A stretch of DNA of 64,000 nucleotides from Rhynochetos jubatus (GCA_027574665.1 CM050659.1:23661001-23725000); one strand, 5' to 3'. Shown: positions 33,972-47,640, counted from the first letter of the stretch. Notes: a model not told the origin generated them from the sequence alone. Numbers and translations are program-made.

Positions 33972-34302
33972 GACACGACTGCAGCTTCCCCGGGAAGTAA
34001 CAACCCCCCTGCCCCCCTCTCCCGCCCCGGGGCGCACCGTTACCCCCCTCCGCCGCCCCACACGCACCCCTCGCCCGGGGCGAGCCTCGCCGCTAGCTCC
34101 TGCTCCTCCCGCCGGGCTGAGACCGGACACAACTCAGCGCCGCGCTGCTGCCAGCAGCATCCATGCGCTCTGCCCCGGGCCCGGCCCGGCTCCGCGCAGG
34201 ATCCGCAGGCGCTGCGCACCCCGCGCCGGGGGAGGGGGGAGCAACGCGGTGCCGGCAGCCCCCTCCTCCTCCCTTCCCCGGGGCACCGCTACCTTTTGCC
34301 GC

Positions 34303-34311
34303 CTATTTATA
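34303..34311 (-). promoter_or_regulatory. GPR12: TATA box, candidate proximal GPR12 promoter
   Basis: TATAAATAG on the minus strand lies in otherwise GC-rich DNA about 680 bp upstream of the start codon. A start about 30 nt downstream would give a 5' UTR of about 650 nt unless spliced. The only donor-like site near it (about 34291) is too close to the TATA box. This is an alternative to the promoter at about 34.9 kb. Confidence 0.4.
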
Positions 34312-34708
34312 GCGCAAAGCACACCCACTCCCCCACCACCCCCCCGCAGCCCTTTCTTTTTTGCGTGCAGCGAGTAAAAATAAATCCTATTAATAGGCCG
34401 CGGATGTATGCGGAGCCGCTGATGAAACGCCAAGGCAGCGGCAAGGGGCAGCCTGCATTAACTTTCTCCCTCCCCCCCCTTCCCCTCCTTTGGAAAAGGC
34501 TGCTGCAAGATGCTCCCAGCCGGCTGCAAACAGCTGCAAGACCCTGCCCTTGCTCAGCCCGGTCCCCCCCTTGCAAGGTAAATCTCCCCCTCCCCCCCCA
34601 GCCTGGCAGCCAAGGTGTGAAGGTCGGGGAGAGGGATGGGGGAGCTCTACCCACTGCCAGCATCACCCCTTCCCGCATGCAGCCCAGCCCGGGGGGTTGT
34701 TGTTTTAC

Positions 34709-34800
34709 CTGGCTTTAGTGCTCGAGGATCAGCTTGCTGCCCCCCGTTTTTATTTTTTCCCTTCCCAGTCCTTCCAGTCCTTGGTGTTGAGCCTCATTCC
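34709..34800 (-). other. GPR12: candidate GPR12 non-coding exon 1 (5' end uncertain)
   Basis: On the minus strand CCAG followed by gtaaaa gives a good donor with the exon ending at 34709. It would splice to the acceptor at 33654 with an intron of 1055 bp. The CCAAT box and CRE 70-100 bp upstream of about 34800 fit a start near there. The exon is inferred from signals only. Confidence 0.4.
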
Positions 34801-34866
34801 TCGGTGAGCATCGCTAATAACGTTGGCAGGGAGCTGGCATCGACTTGCACTTAATATTCCTGCCCC

Positions 34867-34901
34867 ATTGGATCTGCTGATAAATCTCAACTCTGACGTC
34901 A
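34867..34901 (-). promoter_or_regulatory. GPR12: CCAAT box and full cAMP response element
   Basis: TGACGTCA at 34894-34901 is the complete palindromic CRE recognised by CREB/ATF. ATTGG at 34867-34871 is a CCAAT box in the GPR12 orientation. They lie 27 bp apart in a moderately AT-rich segment between GC-rich blocks, as in a core promoter upstream region. A CRE here could let the cAMP made by the receptor feed back on its own gene; this is an inference. Confidence 0.55.
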
Positions 34902-34969
34902 AAGTCTTCACTTATATTCATGATCCAAGTCTGTGAATCAGAGCCGCTGTGATCGGAATAACAACAAGG

Positions 34970-35420
34970 CTGGCTCCCTGCTCCACATCCACACCCGCAG
35001 GCACGAGGGGCCGCGCGCTCGCGCCCGCACGCGCGCGCACCCGCCTCGCCATTCATTCATGAGCTCTCCCGCCACCCCGACGCCCCTCCCCAAGGTCGGG
35101 GCCCTCCGCACCTGTGTTCTGCGGGGGCAGTTGGGTGCCAGCCAGGCCCCGGCGGCTCGCAACGGCGGCCGGGCAGGACGTATTTGTACCGCTTGTGCCG
35201 AGGGACGCGGGGATGTGACGGGAGCGGGTGTGAGCCGGAGTGGGGTGTCTCCTCAAGGGCAATGCCCAGGGACAGCAGGGACGGTCCCCCTGCACCCCAG
35301 GAACCGGCAGCCAGGGGTGTGCAAGGGTGCAACCAGGCTGGAGCAGATGCGTCCCCCCACGGGGCAGACAACTTGCCCCGCTCGGCCCGTCCTCCAGCTG
35401 GCGTGAAGGCTGGGATGAGG
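34970..35420. promoter_or_regulatory. CpG-rich upstream region of GPR12
   Basis: High CpG density with an alternating CG run near 35018-35042. It continues the GPR12 CpG island on the upstream side of the CRE. No divergent gene is recognised. Confidence 0.5.
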
Positions 35421-38400
35421 ATCCGCACCTGGGAGCTTCGCGTGGGCTTCCCAGCCTGGCACCCACTCTCCTGCACAGGGGAACCTGCCCGAGGACAGTG
35501 GGTGCGGGGTCTGTCCTCCTCCCCCACACTGCCCCTTCCTATTTGGGAGAAGATCAGCCTGGAAAGGGATAAATCCCAAAGACACGATTATTTTTCCGGC
35601 TGCAAGTGGCTCCGTGATTCAGCTCAGGAGCAGGATCTCCAAGGCAGGGATGCTCAGCTCCCAGATCCGCAATATTTCACCTACACCTTCTCTCCCCTTT
35701 CCTACTGGTTTCATAACACTCCAGCTTTACTCTTTCTCCCCCCCCCCCAGCCTTCCAGGCTGTAGCTACGCAGTGCAGCGAGCTCGATGCCGGGAAGGAT
35801 TTCCAGCTCCCGACGTGCAGAGATATTTAGGTGAATATCGGTGGTTTTGGCTCAACCCGATCGCCCCAGTTAGGAGCATCTGCGTTCTTAATCAGGCCGA
35901 GCCCCATCCCGGGGGACCTGAATCGTCATCTACCTGGGGCCGCCGGCCGCGTGACTGATGCCGTTGTGTGCCGAGTGACATGAGCAGCATGGAAAGGGGC
36001 GGAGGAAATTGGAGCGAAGAGCTGAATGAATTCGCTCCCGCTCCCAGGAATTACGCACTGCCTGGGAAAGGGGAGGCGAGTGAGCAGCTTTGATTGACTC
36101 CCTACCGGCAGCTGCCTGTGCCGGGAGGAGGTTGCAGAAGAGGGGTGGACTGAGCCGCTGCGGCAGTGGGGATGTGACGGCTGCGCGAGGTGCTCTGCAG
36201 GGACACGGCCCACCCAGGGCCCCTGGGCTGAGTGCAGGTGGCCTCAGCTCAGCCAGGCTGAGGGACCACGAGCAGCCAGGTCTGAGCAGGGACAGCCCTG
36301 CTGTCACCAGAGGATCTGCCGGGGGCTGCTGAATCCCGCACCTGACAGAGGGGAGGCTGCTGCAGCTCCGGGCCCCCGGGTCCAGCTGGCAATGAGGCTC
36401 AGCAGAGATGAGCACTCCAGTAAATGCCCTCAGACACCCAGTTGCTCCACTCCAGCCCTTGGATCTTCTCATCTGTAGCTGCCACTTGCGCAGACACGCA
36501 CACCCCGACAGGTCTCAGGTGACCCAAAACCCCCAGGTCTTGCCGGCATTTGGCTTGGATCTCCCACTCTCTCCAGCATCCAACCCCTCCTGCAGAGACA
36601 CGCTCAAAGATGGGTCTCTCAGTTGATCCCCAAGCCCCACAGAGACACTGGTAGTCCCAAACCACTCTGCTGCCTCCCCTCCCCACATTCAGTTCCTCCC
36701 CTCGATGTCCCACTGCAAGTTTGGCACAATCCCAGGATGCTTTCCCCACGTCCCACAGCGAGTACCAGACCCCACAGGTATTATCCCCCTCCACTCGAGA
36801 GTGGCAGCGGGGGGGCTGCCAGGATTCGGCAGCTACGCAGGGGCCGGCATGTCTGTCTGTCTGACAGGGGAAATGGGCTGTGCCAGGGCCGTTGGCGGTG
36901 CTGGGGCACCCCAGGAGTGTCGTGGTTACCTTCAGGCGCCGGTGACATTATGTGGCCCTTTTTAAGCCAAGGCATGCTGCCTCCAGAGCTGCCCCGAACA
37001 CGAGAGACCTTGCAGCTGTGGGGATGTGCCACTGCACATCGTATTCATAATATCTGAGCCTGTTACAGCTGCGTGGAATGTTCTGAGCCCCCTGGGTATC
37101 CGGGAGAACATTTTGACAATACATTAAGGGTGCTTTGTCTATATTTAAATTACAGACTCAATAGTGAGGAGTAAAAATCAAAGCTAACCAACGCCACCAG
37201 CAAAAGCCCGTAGGTACGCAGCGGGAGGACACCAGCCTCACCCGGGAATGCTCTGCGGCAAGGAGAAGGCTTTTCCTTGTCATTTCCCATCTTCGGTTCT
37301 CATCTTCCTCCTTGGCTTTTGGCCCTTGGGAAGAACCTCAGTGCTAAACACCATGCACGGTCCTACCCCAGCACAGCCCTGTGAGGATGCAGGGTGCTGC
37401 CAGCCACAGCAGGGCTGGGCCTGGGTCTCATCCTGCTTAGAAGCTGGGCATTTTTGGTTAAAAGCCAAGTGGCAGGCAAGAGGTGAACTTAGGGACCACT
37501 GAATTTCCATCCCCACCTCTAACTTGCTTCACTGCAGCTATTTCTACAGTTGGGTCTTGGTGGTGATTAGGTGGCCCTAAGAGGGAGCTAACAAACACCT
37601 GGGTGGGTTATGGGATGGCAATTACTAATGACCTGCCCACCCAAGGCAGAGCCCAGTGCTAAGAGAAGGCTGTATGGGGGCTGCTGTTTAACAAGCCTAA
37701 GGCTGGTCCAGAGCTCACTGGGAGGGATAACTACAATGCTGATAACCTACAAGGGCAGGTGGACCGGCAGCATTCTCATCACTGTGTGGTGGTTTTGCAA
37801 AGAGCAACTGAAATGCCTTGAAAACCATGGGCAGCCGAGCCAGAGGGCAGCTGGGTTTAGTCCCCCCAGGCTGTGTGGCAAGCCCTGTGCCATCGCTGAT
37901 GGCTGGTAATGCCGTGGGGCTTCACAGGTGCTCCACAGCTGTGCGGGGAGCCTGTGGGCATCCTCCGCCTCCCATCATGGGCTGTAATAAAACCATACCT
38001 AGGACACTTGATAAAACAGGTGTGATGCAGTTTTCCATCATTGTTTCCTCTCAAAAAGCATTAAAATTGGCTTTATTTCTTTTCCTGAGGGAAATGTCAT
38101 TACCTCCCTGCATCACCTGAGCTTTTCCCCACCCTCGCTCCCACTCCTGATGGAGCATCCCATGGCCGAGCAGGCAAACCCATGAGCTCATTGCCTTGAG
38201 ACCCCCAAGACAGGTGTGCAAATCCACGCAGCTGGAAATTCATCCCGGTATTTGCACCGGCATCTCTTCCGCAGTGAGCGGACACAGCCTTATTTCAGCG
38301 GCTCTGTTGTTCCCTATTACTCCAACGGTGCTTGAAGAGCTCGAAGAAGGGAAAGCGCGGCTATAATTAGCAGTGCTGACTAATCAGGGTGGCAAACAAG

Positions 38401-41400
38401 CGCGCTGCGCCCGCCAGCCTCCCCAAAATGGGGCCGTCGGGGACCACACGCTGCTGGAGAGCACATGGAGTCCTACATTCAAAGGCTTTGCATAATCTTT
38501 GCAGCTACGGGGTGGAAATGAGGCCGTTTTCTCGCCGCTGCTGCTGCCGGAGAGCGGGGACTTCTCCCAACCCCGGACTCCAGCCTCCCAGCCTGGCAGG
38601 AGGAAGGACCATGGCTCTGTCACGGGTTTGCCGGTGCCAGTTGAGGAACTGATGTCAAACCCAGGCAGTGGAGGAGGTGGAGGCAGGAGTCTGGCTTAAA
38701 AAATCATCCAGATCTGTTGAAAAACAGTTGATTTGGCTGAAATATCTCCCTCACAGGTAGCTGGAATGGATCCGTTGGAGTTTCCAGCTTGCAGAGGTGC
38801 CCTCTGCCATCCTGCCTGCAGCAGCACCATTGCAACCCTGTGTGCCCCTGGGAGGTACAGATAGGTGGGTGGGTGGCTGGCTGGGTGGATGGACGGGTGG
38901 ATGGATGGGTGGATGGATGGATGGATGGCTTTTGCAGCACCGTGGAACACAGGTCCCAGCCTGCCCCGCACTGCCGAGATGTGCAAGACCTTCCCGTACC
39001 AAAATGAGTCATCTCTGGGGTGTCTGGTGTGGGGACACCAAGTCTTGCTGCACCATTGCAATTAGATATCCAGCTGCCGTGAATGGCACTGGGATGGGAC
39101 CCTATTGCCACGTGCGCAGGGACAGGACCCAAATGGCACCTGCACAGGGACAGGACCCCCCAGCACGGATGAGCAGGGGCGATGCCAAGCTGTGCCAGGA
39201 GGGAAGGAGCAGCCCTGCAGGCTTTGAGAGCTTGCTCTGACTCCTCCTCCCGATTCCCACCAAGCACTCGGGCCAAACCAGGGGGAGGATTTTTCCTCCT
39301 CCCTTCAGTGGTGTCATTCCCATCCAAATGATTTTGCTCCAAGTCCTCAAGCTCCGCTGCTTTCCCGAGCCAGAGGAACACGGTTTGGAGCACCTTCGCT
39401 GGCACGCGCTGTGCCACCATATGTCAGCTCAGCTCTGGCGAGCAGGGCTTCTGGGGCAAGGTGTTTTTTCTGGCATAAAGGGCTTTTGAACCGTGTTTTC
39501 CTCCTCCTCCCAGGCTGCATTTGGTGCTCTGGCTGGCTACCTCATCAGGAGTGGCTGTGTTTCCCTTATGCTGTGATCCGTCAAGCCATAGGGAACGCTG
39601 GGAGTGTGCAGGATGCAAGGCAAAATATCTTGTGATAACTAATAATTAATGATAGTTTAATTCACCTGATGTGGCACTGAGGTAAGGGAGGTTTTCTGTG
39701 GTTTTGGAAGGGGCAAAATAAGAAAGATTCTTTAAGAAGAGCATAAATCTGCAGCCTTTTGGCAGCGGAGCGCAGGGCAGCTTTCCCTCCCTCCTGGGGT
39801 CCCTGCCAACTGCTGCCACCAGCATGAGCTTTCTAAACCCAGGCTTGGAGCGAGCTGCTCCGGAGGAGCTCGGTTGCTGTACCCACACCGGGACCACCAT
39901 AACCCCTGAGCCCTGGCAGCGACGCAGGTTGGACCAGGAACGTCCCAGGTCCACGCAGAAAAGCCATCGGCTGCGGCGCATCAGCACCAAAATGAATCTG
40001 CAGCTGCCGAGTGCCGGCAGGGATGGGTTTGTGGCTCCATTGCAAGAGTTAAACCCCCACACTGGTCCCTCCCGATGAGCCGGCACCAGGGGGTGTCAGG
40101 CAGCCCACCCAGCAGGGAAAAGCCCCCCCGCAGCAGCACTCAAAGGACCTCCAGCCTCCCTAGTTCCTATCCCGCTGGGCAGGAAGGACGTTGGGTTTCC
40201 TAAAACCTGGAGAACAAGTTCTCAGCTTTGAAGTCGAGCAAAAGGCAGCTCCCACACCCCCTCGCGCAGCCGGCCCTCTTTATTTATTGATGCTAACTCT
40301 GGCTTCTGACATTTCAACAGGATCCTGCGTGGAGTTTAGATCCTAGAGGGGAGCACCGGGCTCCCCTCCGAGCATCCCCCGAGCACAGGCACATTCCCTG
40401 GAGTTAGGCCGGGCAGCACGTTGCCCGGATACAGAGCCCTGGTCTGAAACGTGGGGTGGGCTAGGACCAGAAAAAGGTCACAGCTGCTTGGTAAGTGAAA
40501 TAATTCATGTAAAGCAAGCTCTTGGCTTGGAAAAAATTCAGCGTGACCTAGGGAGAGTTGTAACTTGTAAAGCCAAGTACCGGGAACCAACAGGAGCAGC
40601 TCCCACGGGCTCAAGTGAGGTGCTGCCTCCCCTGCCCTCCCACCAGGATGGGGCCCAAAAGGAGCTAAAAATGCCCAGCTGCCCCTAAAATTAGTAGTAA
40701 CAGAAACAACACGGACAAGGCAGCTCTCAGCCCCCTGCATCGGGTGGGCTCGGCTGCTCAGGCGTGAAGTCCTCGACCCATCAATTGTGCAGGTGATGCT
40801 GTTCCTGCCGATGAATATTTCAGTAGGAGCGGTGAAGGATTCCTGACCTTCCTGGGCACACCAGCACGGCTGTAGGCCGTGGCTGCTGTGGGTAACAGGC
40901 TTCCCAGCAACCTGGGTCTCATCCCAACCTTCAGCCTGAGGCATATGCACCCGGATTTTGGGCGTACAGAGGTATTTTTCCCACTCCGGGCATTGCATTT
41001 TCTCCTTTGGCATCACTGCCCAGGGCTGCCTCTCAGTAGGGGGGTATTTCACTGGGATAAAAGACATTTCCAGGAGCACAAACACCCAGCCGCAGTGGAG
41101 AGCTGCTAAACATACTGGGAATCTGCCTCCTCCATCCTCCGGGCTGGGGTTTAAACCAGGAAAGTCCTCTGTTCCCAAAGGATTCCCTCTGTCCTGGGGA
41201 CTTTCCCCCAGAGCTGTGCCATACTCTCCCCACTGTGACGCTGGAGGTCACCTGGCTGGGAAACATCACCCTCCCTGGGACTCTCATGGTGGAATTTATG
41301 GCATAAAGGCACTTGGCAGAGGGAGTGAGAAAGCAGAAAACTGGCAATGGGGAAAGCCCTTCCAAATGCTTTAAACCTGGGAGTCCCTAAGCAGGGCGAG

Positions 41401-44400
41401 GGCAGCGAGATGGATGGGGAGGACAAGACTTGGGACTGTACCTTCCCATCCAGTTTTGAGCTTTCCCTTATTTTTTTAGGTTTTTTTCTCCCTAAAAGTC
41501 AGCCTTCTTGTCAGAGCTAGAAGTCACGATCATCTTCCCTGATATTGGTGTAATCGTGTTTGATTAGTCACTTGTTTAACGGGAAGAGGCTGCTGGTTGC
41601 TATAGGGATGGCAGCAGAGGGGAGAGGATCCCTTCATTACCCTAATCACTGCTTGCCACTGGGAAAACACAACCCCAAACAGCTCCAGGCCAAACTCCCC
41701 CTCACCATCATTTCCTGACGGTTTGGTGTGTCGGGCTCTTTCCCCAGCCGTGGGGCTGCAGGGAAGCCTGGGCAGGTCCCTGAGCGCGGGACAAGCTCGC
41801 GTCTGGGGACATCACAGGGCTGGGAGGTGGCGAGGACCAGGGAGGGATAGGGATGAGCGCAGTGCTCGATGTTGGGCTTGGGTACCGCAGGGAACTGGGA
41901 GCTGTAGGGGCTGCAGTGGCTTTGGGGTGATGGAAGGAGACACCCATGAGCTCCCTGCCACCGTCTCGTTAAATACCCATCCCTCCTTGAGCTGTTTCTC
42001 TGTATCCTAGGAAAAAATGTGGCTTCTGGGAATGCCAGGACTGATCCCTTTGCAATGCAGCTGGTGCCCTGATTTGCCAAGGCGGGATGCTGGCAGCGTC
42101 AGGGGAGCTCCAGCTGTGTGTCACCTTTGGAAATGAGGCCACTGGGTCACCGAGGCCGGTCACTGAGCTCACTGGGTCCCATCTCCTTCCGGCTCGGTGT
42201 TTGCCAGCCCTTCTCCCCGCTGAGTTTCATCCCCGTCCTGCAGTCAGGCACCTCCCAGGGGCACCCACTTGGTCTCTTCACCCTTTGCTTCACCACCTTC
42301 TCTCCCGTGCCAGACTGGGGGATTTACTCCCTGATTCGGTCCCGGAGGAGGCTCCCGACCACTTCTACAGGGGACACAGTGGGGGGGATTTCTCCCAGGT
42401 CCATCCCTGCAGAGCGAAACCCCCACCATCTGCACGGTGGGAGGCACTGCTCTCCCCAGGGACACCCCTTGCTTTCCCAGCTCTTCATTAGTGAACCGTT
42501 AATTATCATCAGTGTTCATCGAGGCCGGTTCACCATAACGTTCTCCTTTTGTGTACACAGGCTACATTCAGCTCCGCTGCTCCTGCCAGGGATGCTCCTT
42601 GCCCTGTTGGGTCCCTGCATCCCAAATCCTGCCTGGCTGAGTCTGCCCTCCAAATCCCATCTTCTTGAGTCCCACTCCTCCAGATCCTGCCTCAGGACAT
42701 CCCTGACCCTCAAATCCTGCCTCGCTGGGTCCCTGCTCCACAGGACTCAGGACCCCAGAGGGGACAGCCATGCCCACATCCCCCCTCTGTCCTATGGGGA
42801 GGGGGAGATGCTATAGGGCCGTGTAACCAAATGACCATTAAATCCCAGCGCATAATTAAAACTGATCCAAAATCCCTGAGCTTGGGATCATCTACGGCCA
42901 GGTGGTTATTTCAGCAAGGAAAAAGCAACCTCCCTGCTCTCCACATCAGGTGTTTCTTGAGACACAGGAGAGGTAAAAGAGCCTCTTTCCACAGCCAAGC
43001 ACAGGAGGCGGCTGGCAGAGGTGGGAGCCGGAGGCAGCCACCGCTGGAGCTGCGGCTCTGAAGGTCGGCCCTGCACGCAGCCAGCACCGGCTTCACGCCG
43101 GGACACGGCGGGCGAGCGAGCAGAGGGCTATTTTTAGCCACTTGGCTTTTTAAGAAAACAAAACTCCATCGAGGGAATAAAAAAAAAGAAAATCACTGAT
43201 ACATTGGGAAAAAGAAACCCAGCCCCGATCCTGGTCCTGGGGAGCATCCCCGCACCCTCCTGCACTCGGGGGCGCTGTGCTGGGGTTGGGGACCGGACCC
43301 GGCCTGGGACACTGCAAATTTCGAAAACATAGGGGATTTTGCCCCAAGGCACAGTCTGTTTGGAGTGCCTGTCTCTGCTTAACTGGAAATAGGTAGGTGA
43401 ATGCTCTGCCCCTGCTACTGGGTGCACAGTCCAGGTGCTGGATGGACGCTGCAGCATTACCTGGTGCTGTGACTCGAGTGAGTGTGGAAGGTGGACCGCA
43501 GTGAGGGGTTGCTCACAGAGCATCCATAGAGGTGGGGTCAAGGCCAGCCTGAGACCCAGGGTATGGCAGGAGATCCACCCCAGCTCAGCCCTTTGGGGCT
43601 GTTTTGGATTTGGAGCCGTCCCTCGCATCCCCGTCCCGGTCTGGCAGCCACAGCAGAGGCACCCCAAGGTGTCCCACCTCCAGGCTGCCCACAAGTACCT
43701 TCCTGCTGCTGCACTTACACGACCGGGCAAAACCAGGGGCAATTTTTTCCCCCAAATTATAGTATTTTCATCCTTGAAACCTTTCAAGGCAGGCGTGACC
43801 CTGGCACCCACAGCAGCACATGGACCGTGACAGTCCCGAGGCCAAGTCCTCACCTTCCCTGTGTCCTGCAGTGGGATGGGTGCTGGCCCCCGCTGCCCAG
43901 ACATGGAGAAATATCCCCGAAACAAGGTGTTTTGGTGGCGGTTTGAATCCATCAAAGACGTACAAGACAAAGGGACACTTCCCTAAACGCTTCCCACCAG
44001 GCTTGGCGGAAAATCAGGGCGGAAACGGGTGAGAGGAAACCCAAAACAAGAGAGCGTTAATCATCCCTAACCCTAGAGCGGAGGGATGGAGAGGGGACTG
44101 TGGGCCAGGAGAGCAGCCGCTTGGTGATTTGGGGGCATCCCAGCCGCTCGCACGGGCGCTCGAGGAGAGCTGGCTCCCTCCCAGCAAGATTTGCCAGCCC
44201 GGCGTGTTATTTTTTCAGTGCGGCGATATAATTAGTGCCGGTTCTTCGGGAGCTGTCACTCACCATCACGCAACGTTCGCTTTTCTTAGGAATATGACTA
44301 ACTGGCAAATGATTAAACACGCTCGGGGAAGGAGGGGGAAGTGGAGTTGTTTTTTCCTCCTTGGGAAGTAAAAAAAACCCAACTTCAGGAGCCACTTTGC

Positions 44401-47400
44401 AGTCCCAGAGAGCGGAATAAACTCTGACAGCGCTGGAGGAGGGATGTGTGAGCCACCCGCCAGTCACGCCGGCCAGCCCACGGCTCTTCCCAGCACAAGG
44501 ATGCTTGGAGCCACGGCCGGGCTGGTGGTAGTCACCGAGATGCTTGTAACCACGGCAGCTCTGCAGGGATGCGACCACAAAAAAGTCAAGCCACATTCCT
44601 GCGAACCTCGCATTTTTCCCTTCCGGTTCCCCAGACGGTGCGGCAGAGGATGTTCCCTTTTAGCACAGCGGGTGTCTCAAAGCTCGTCTCCTCACCAGTG
44701 TTGCTTTGAGGAAGGATGCCTCTCCCGGGGCCCGAAGGCAGCACCGCTCCAATTACTGCCCTTTAGCTGCGACCCGCGGCCCATCCTGCAGCCGAGAGCT
44801 GAGCTGTGGCCCGCAGAGAGCCCGGAATTGGATCCCACTCTTTCAGATGGGTTATTTTGGACAGGTTTTATGTTTTGTTGGAAGGTATTTTTAGAAGAAG
44901 ATAATGCGGTTGCCAGCTCTCACGGGAATCCCTCTGTCCCCAAGTCACTGCTCTTGAAGCATTTGGCTCAAACTGTGGAGGAACAGCACGGAGAAACCGA
45001 TTTTCCCAAATCCAGTAGCCTCCTCCTGCTGGGGGATGAATGGGAAACTCTGGTAAAACCAAGGCTTGGCCTTTCTGCCAGGTCAGAAAGAAACAGAGAC
45101 CCCCAACGATCCAAACCTAGGTTTATCTTCAGTTTGACACCACCCGGCCATTAAGGGTAAATCTCCATTCAGCTCTTGCTTAACTGCCCCTTAGGGATAA
45201 GTTAATGAAGTGTTTCCATCTCCTCCCTCTGGTGGCTTCGCACATGCTTCAACGTCCCTTCCTGGCCCCAAGACTCGCCCTCTGTATGTGTGTATTGGAT
45301 GTACTTGCCCGGTGCATGTCCCGGCTTTGGTGCAGCTCCCAGGGGCCGGACCCCGGTGCAGAGGACGTTTCTCAGCAGCACGGCACCAAAACCATTTCGC
45401 CCTCGATAAATCTGGGCCAATTATCTAGAGTAATACTTCGGGGGCTCTGGTATTTTAAGACCTTTGTCATCCGTCCTTCGCTTGGCCCTCCAGGCCCAAC
45501 TCCTCCTCTTGGGGTTTCTAACTACCTTCTACCTCAAGGCCCCCGTGCTGCACCCCCCATCCAAGCCGATGCTGGCCCATGGGCCCAGTCCCCGCCGTGC
45601 CCATGGGTCTCAGAGAGTACCTGCTCCTGCACCCACCATCTCCCACGTCCCAGATCCACCTCCCCAGACAAACATATCCCGGTACGCCACAAGGTGACCA
45701 AGGTAACCACCGCAGGGCGTTCGCATTTGCTGCTTGCATTAAGGACCTTCCGAAATAACTGGCAACCGCCAAACGTGCTCATCGTTAGCAACCCGAACAA
45801 CACGCTCCTCGTTGTAATTCATCCTTCCCTTCCGGACGCACTGACACAGGCTCGTACAGGTACCAGCCTGACCAGGGAGCCAGGAGCTCCAGCTGCCAGG
45901 CACCTACGATGCTCTACAGCCAGGTCTAACGCTGCTACAGGCTGTTGTACGTACAACCTCTAGCAGTGAGACCCTCGCCCTGGCCTAGGGCCGCTCGGTT
46001 CTGCCTGGAAACCAAACAGCCTCCCAGATGCGTCCCCCTCCCCGCACATGCCAGCACAAAGGTCAGTTAAACCGCGCAGCCGGACGGCAGAAAAGACCAA
46101 ACCATCTTCCTTCGCCAAGCACTGGAAGAACAAAAGGCCAAGATGACCCTCGCGCCATCCCACCGACACCGCTCCGCTTCTAACCTCCGGGAAACCATAG
46201 CTTACAGACACCTAATCCCATCGGCGGCTGCTTTCGGGAACCGAAGCTGGCTGGCTGGGTGGCAACGAATTCTGCAGATAGGACTGATTCTGCAGGAGCT
46301 GGGGGGAGGAAGACAGAAGTAGCCCCAAGGCTGATTAGTGCAACAACAGCAAACGCTGGCAGGACTTTACATGTTGAGGATTAATTATGTTTCAGGGGAT
46401 TGTTTCCTTTTGATGAAGGCCGAGGACTACAACGGGAAGGTTTTCCTTGTCTCAGGGGCTTTTGTTAGTCTATTTTCTTTCTTGTACCAATCAAATACGA
46501 TTTGCTTTAAACACATCCTAAACCGAGCTGGCACGGTGACTTTAAAAGCTCCTGCTGGTAACCAGAACACGCCAAGCGCAAGCACCGATCCATAAACAAC
46601 CTCTGTTCCTGAAGTCTTGAGGGCAGAGCCCCTCCACAAACCAGAGGATCTGCTAAACTGGAAGCAAACCAGCCAGGCAGGGTGCCTTTTGCTTCAGCTA
46701 CTGGTGAGCAAGAGATAAATAATCATCCTGGGACAGTCTTCACCCTCACCCCAGCGCCAGGATCTGGAGAAGACCTGAAGTGACAAGACCAGCCCCCAAA
46801 TCCTGACATCAATCCTGCCTTACTGGTACTCCAAGCTAAACCCACGCTGCTTTCAGACGTTCCGAGTGTGGCTGTTTGCCCTCCACAACATTAAATCTGG
46901 GTAACACTCTTTCTAAAGTGACCCAAAGTCAAACTCACGTCCACTAGACTTACATCGGCTCCGTTTACTTACTGCTAACGTGTGACCCAGCAGGACAAGG
47001 ACTGGGCAGCGTTCGGGATTTAAAATGTGTTTTTACTGAGCGGTTGTCATTTCTGACGCTCGTTTGCTTCCGCCACGTTCTGACCTATTCCCACAAATTC
47101 CTACCCACGGGAGCAGCCTTCGATCAGATTCTCCCCCTCTGAAAGGGAACGACACGGCAGCGCAGACCTGTCCTGCAATGAACCCAGACAGCTCCAAGCA
47201 TATGGTACTATTTTTGTTTCTAAATGTCTCTGTTCCAGATCAGTCAGATAATATTTGCAACAAACTCCTGGGCGGTGTGAGAGCAAGAGGTGAAAGAGGG
47301 AGAAGGGAAAAGGAAATCCCAGGGAAAGGCAATGGCAGAGCCGCAGGGGATGATGGAAGGGATTAAGGGATGCGCACTGGGGCGGGTGTCAGGGGAAAAG

Positions 47401-47640
47401 GCCCGGCGTAACCTCTCCTTGGTTTACCAGCACATACACTATAACCTGTGACGCTGAATTATTCACTTCTCTTGGTTTAAACCGCTCCGTGAGCGAGTTA
47501 TACGCGTGGAAACGCGGCAGTCAGAAGCCCTCAGCCAGCCAGCACGGAGGGAGAAGCCGAGAGCCGGCGACTCACCCATTACGTTTACTTCTGCCTGGGA
47601 CCGAAAAGCAAGGAGAAGCCCCGGGGCCATGTGCGTTTGA
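35421..47640. other. intergenic region between GPR12 and USP12
   Basis: About 12 kb without a recognisable gene. It is GC-rich until about 46.3 kb. The longest open frames (40336-41178, 43134-43970, 45205-45963, 42118-42816) show no domain, have low-complexity composition and overlap other frames, so they are not called. AT-richer complex blocks at about 36960-37240, 39620-39780, 44190-44340 and 46320-46600 are candidates for conserved regulatory elements. No transposon was recognised here. Confidence 0.5.
38862..38929. repeat. GGTG/GGAT tetranucleotide microsatellite
   Basis: An imperfect array of tetranucleotide units of the types GGTG, GCTG and GGAT, ending in five regular ATGG repeats. 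It is probably length-polymorphic. Confidence 0.85.

Noticed and set aside
32489-34003. 504-codon minus-strand frame overlapping GPR12
   Set aside because: It is out of frame with the receptor; it exists because stop codons are rare in this GC-rich segment.
32896-34377. 493-codon plus-strand open frame opposite GPR12
   Set aside because: It is the antisense shadow of GPR12, kept open by extreme GC content; the product is Gln/His/Arg-rich without domains.
40336-41178. 280-codon minus-strand frame, and similar frames at 43134-43970, 45205-45963, 42118-42816 and 44444-45154
   Set aside because: No domain, signal peptide or homologous pattern is recognised; composition is that of translated GC-rich intergenic DNA, with overlapping frames on both strands.
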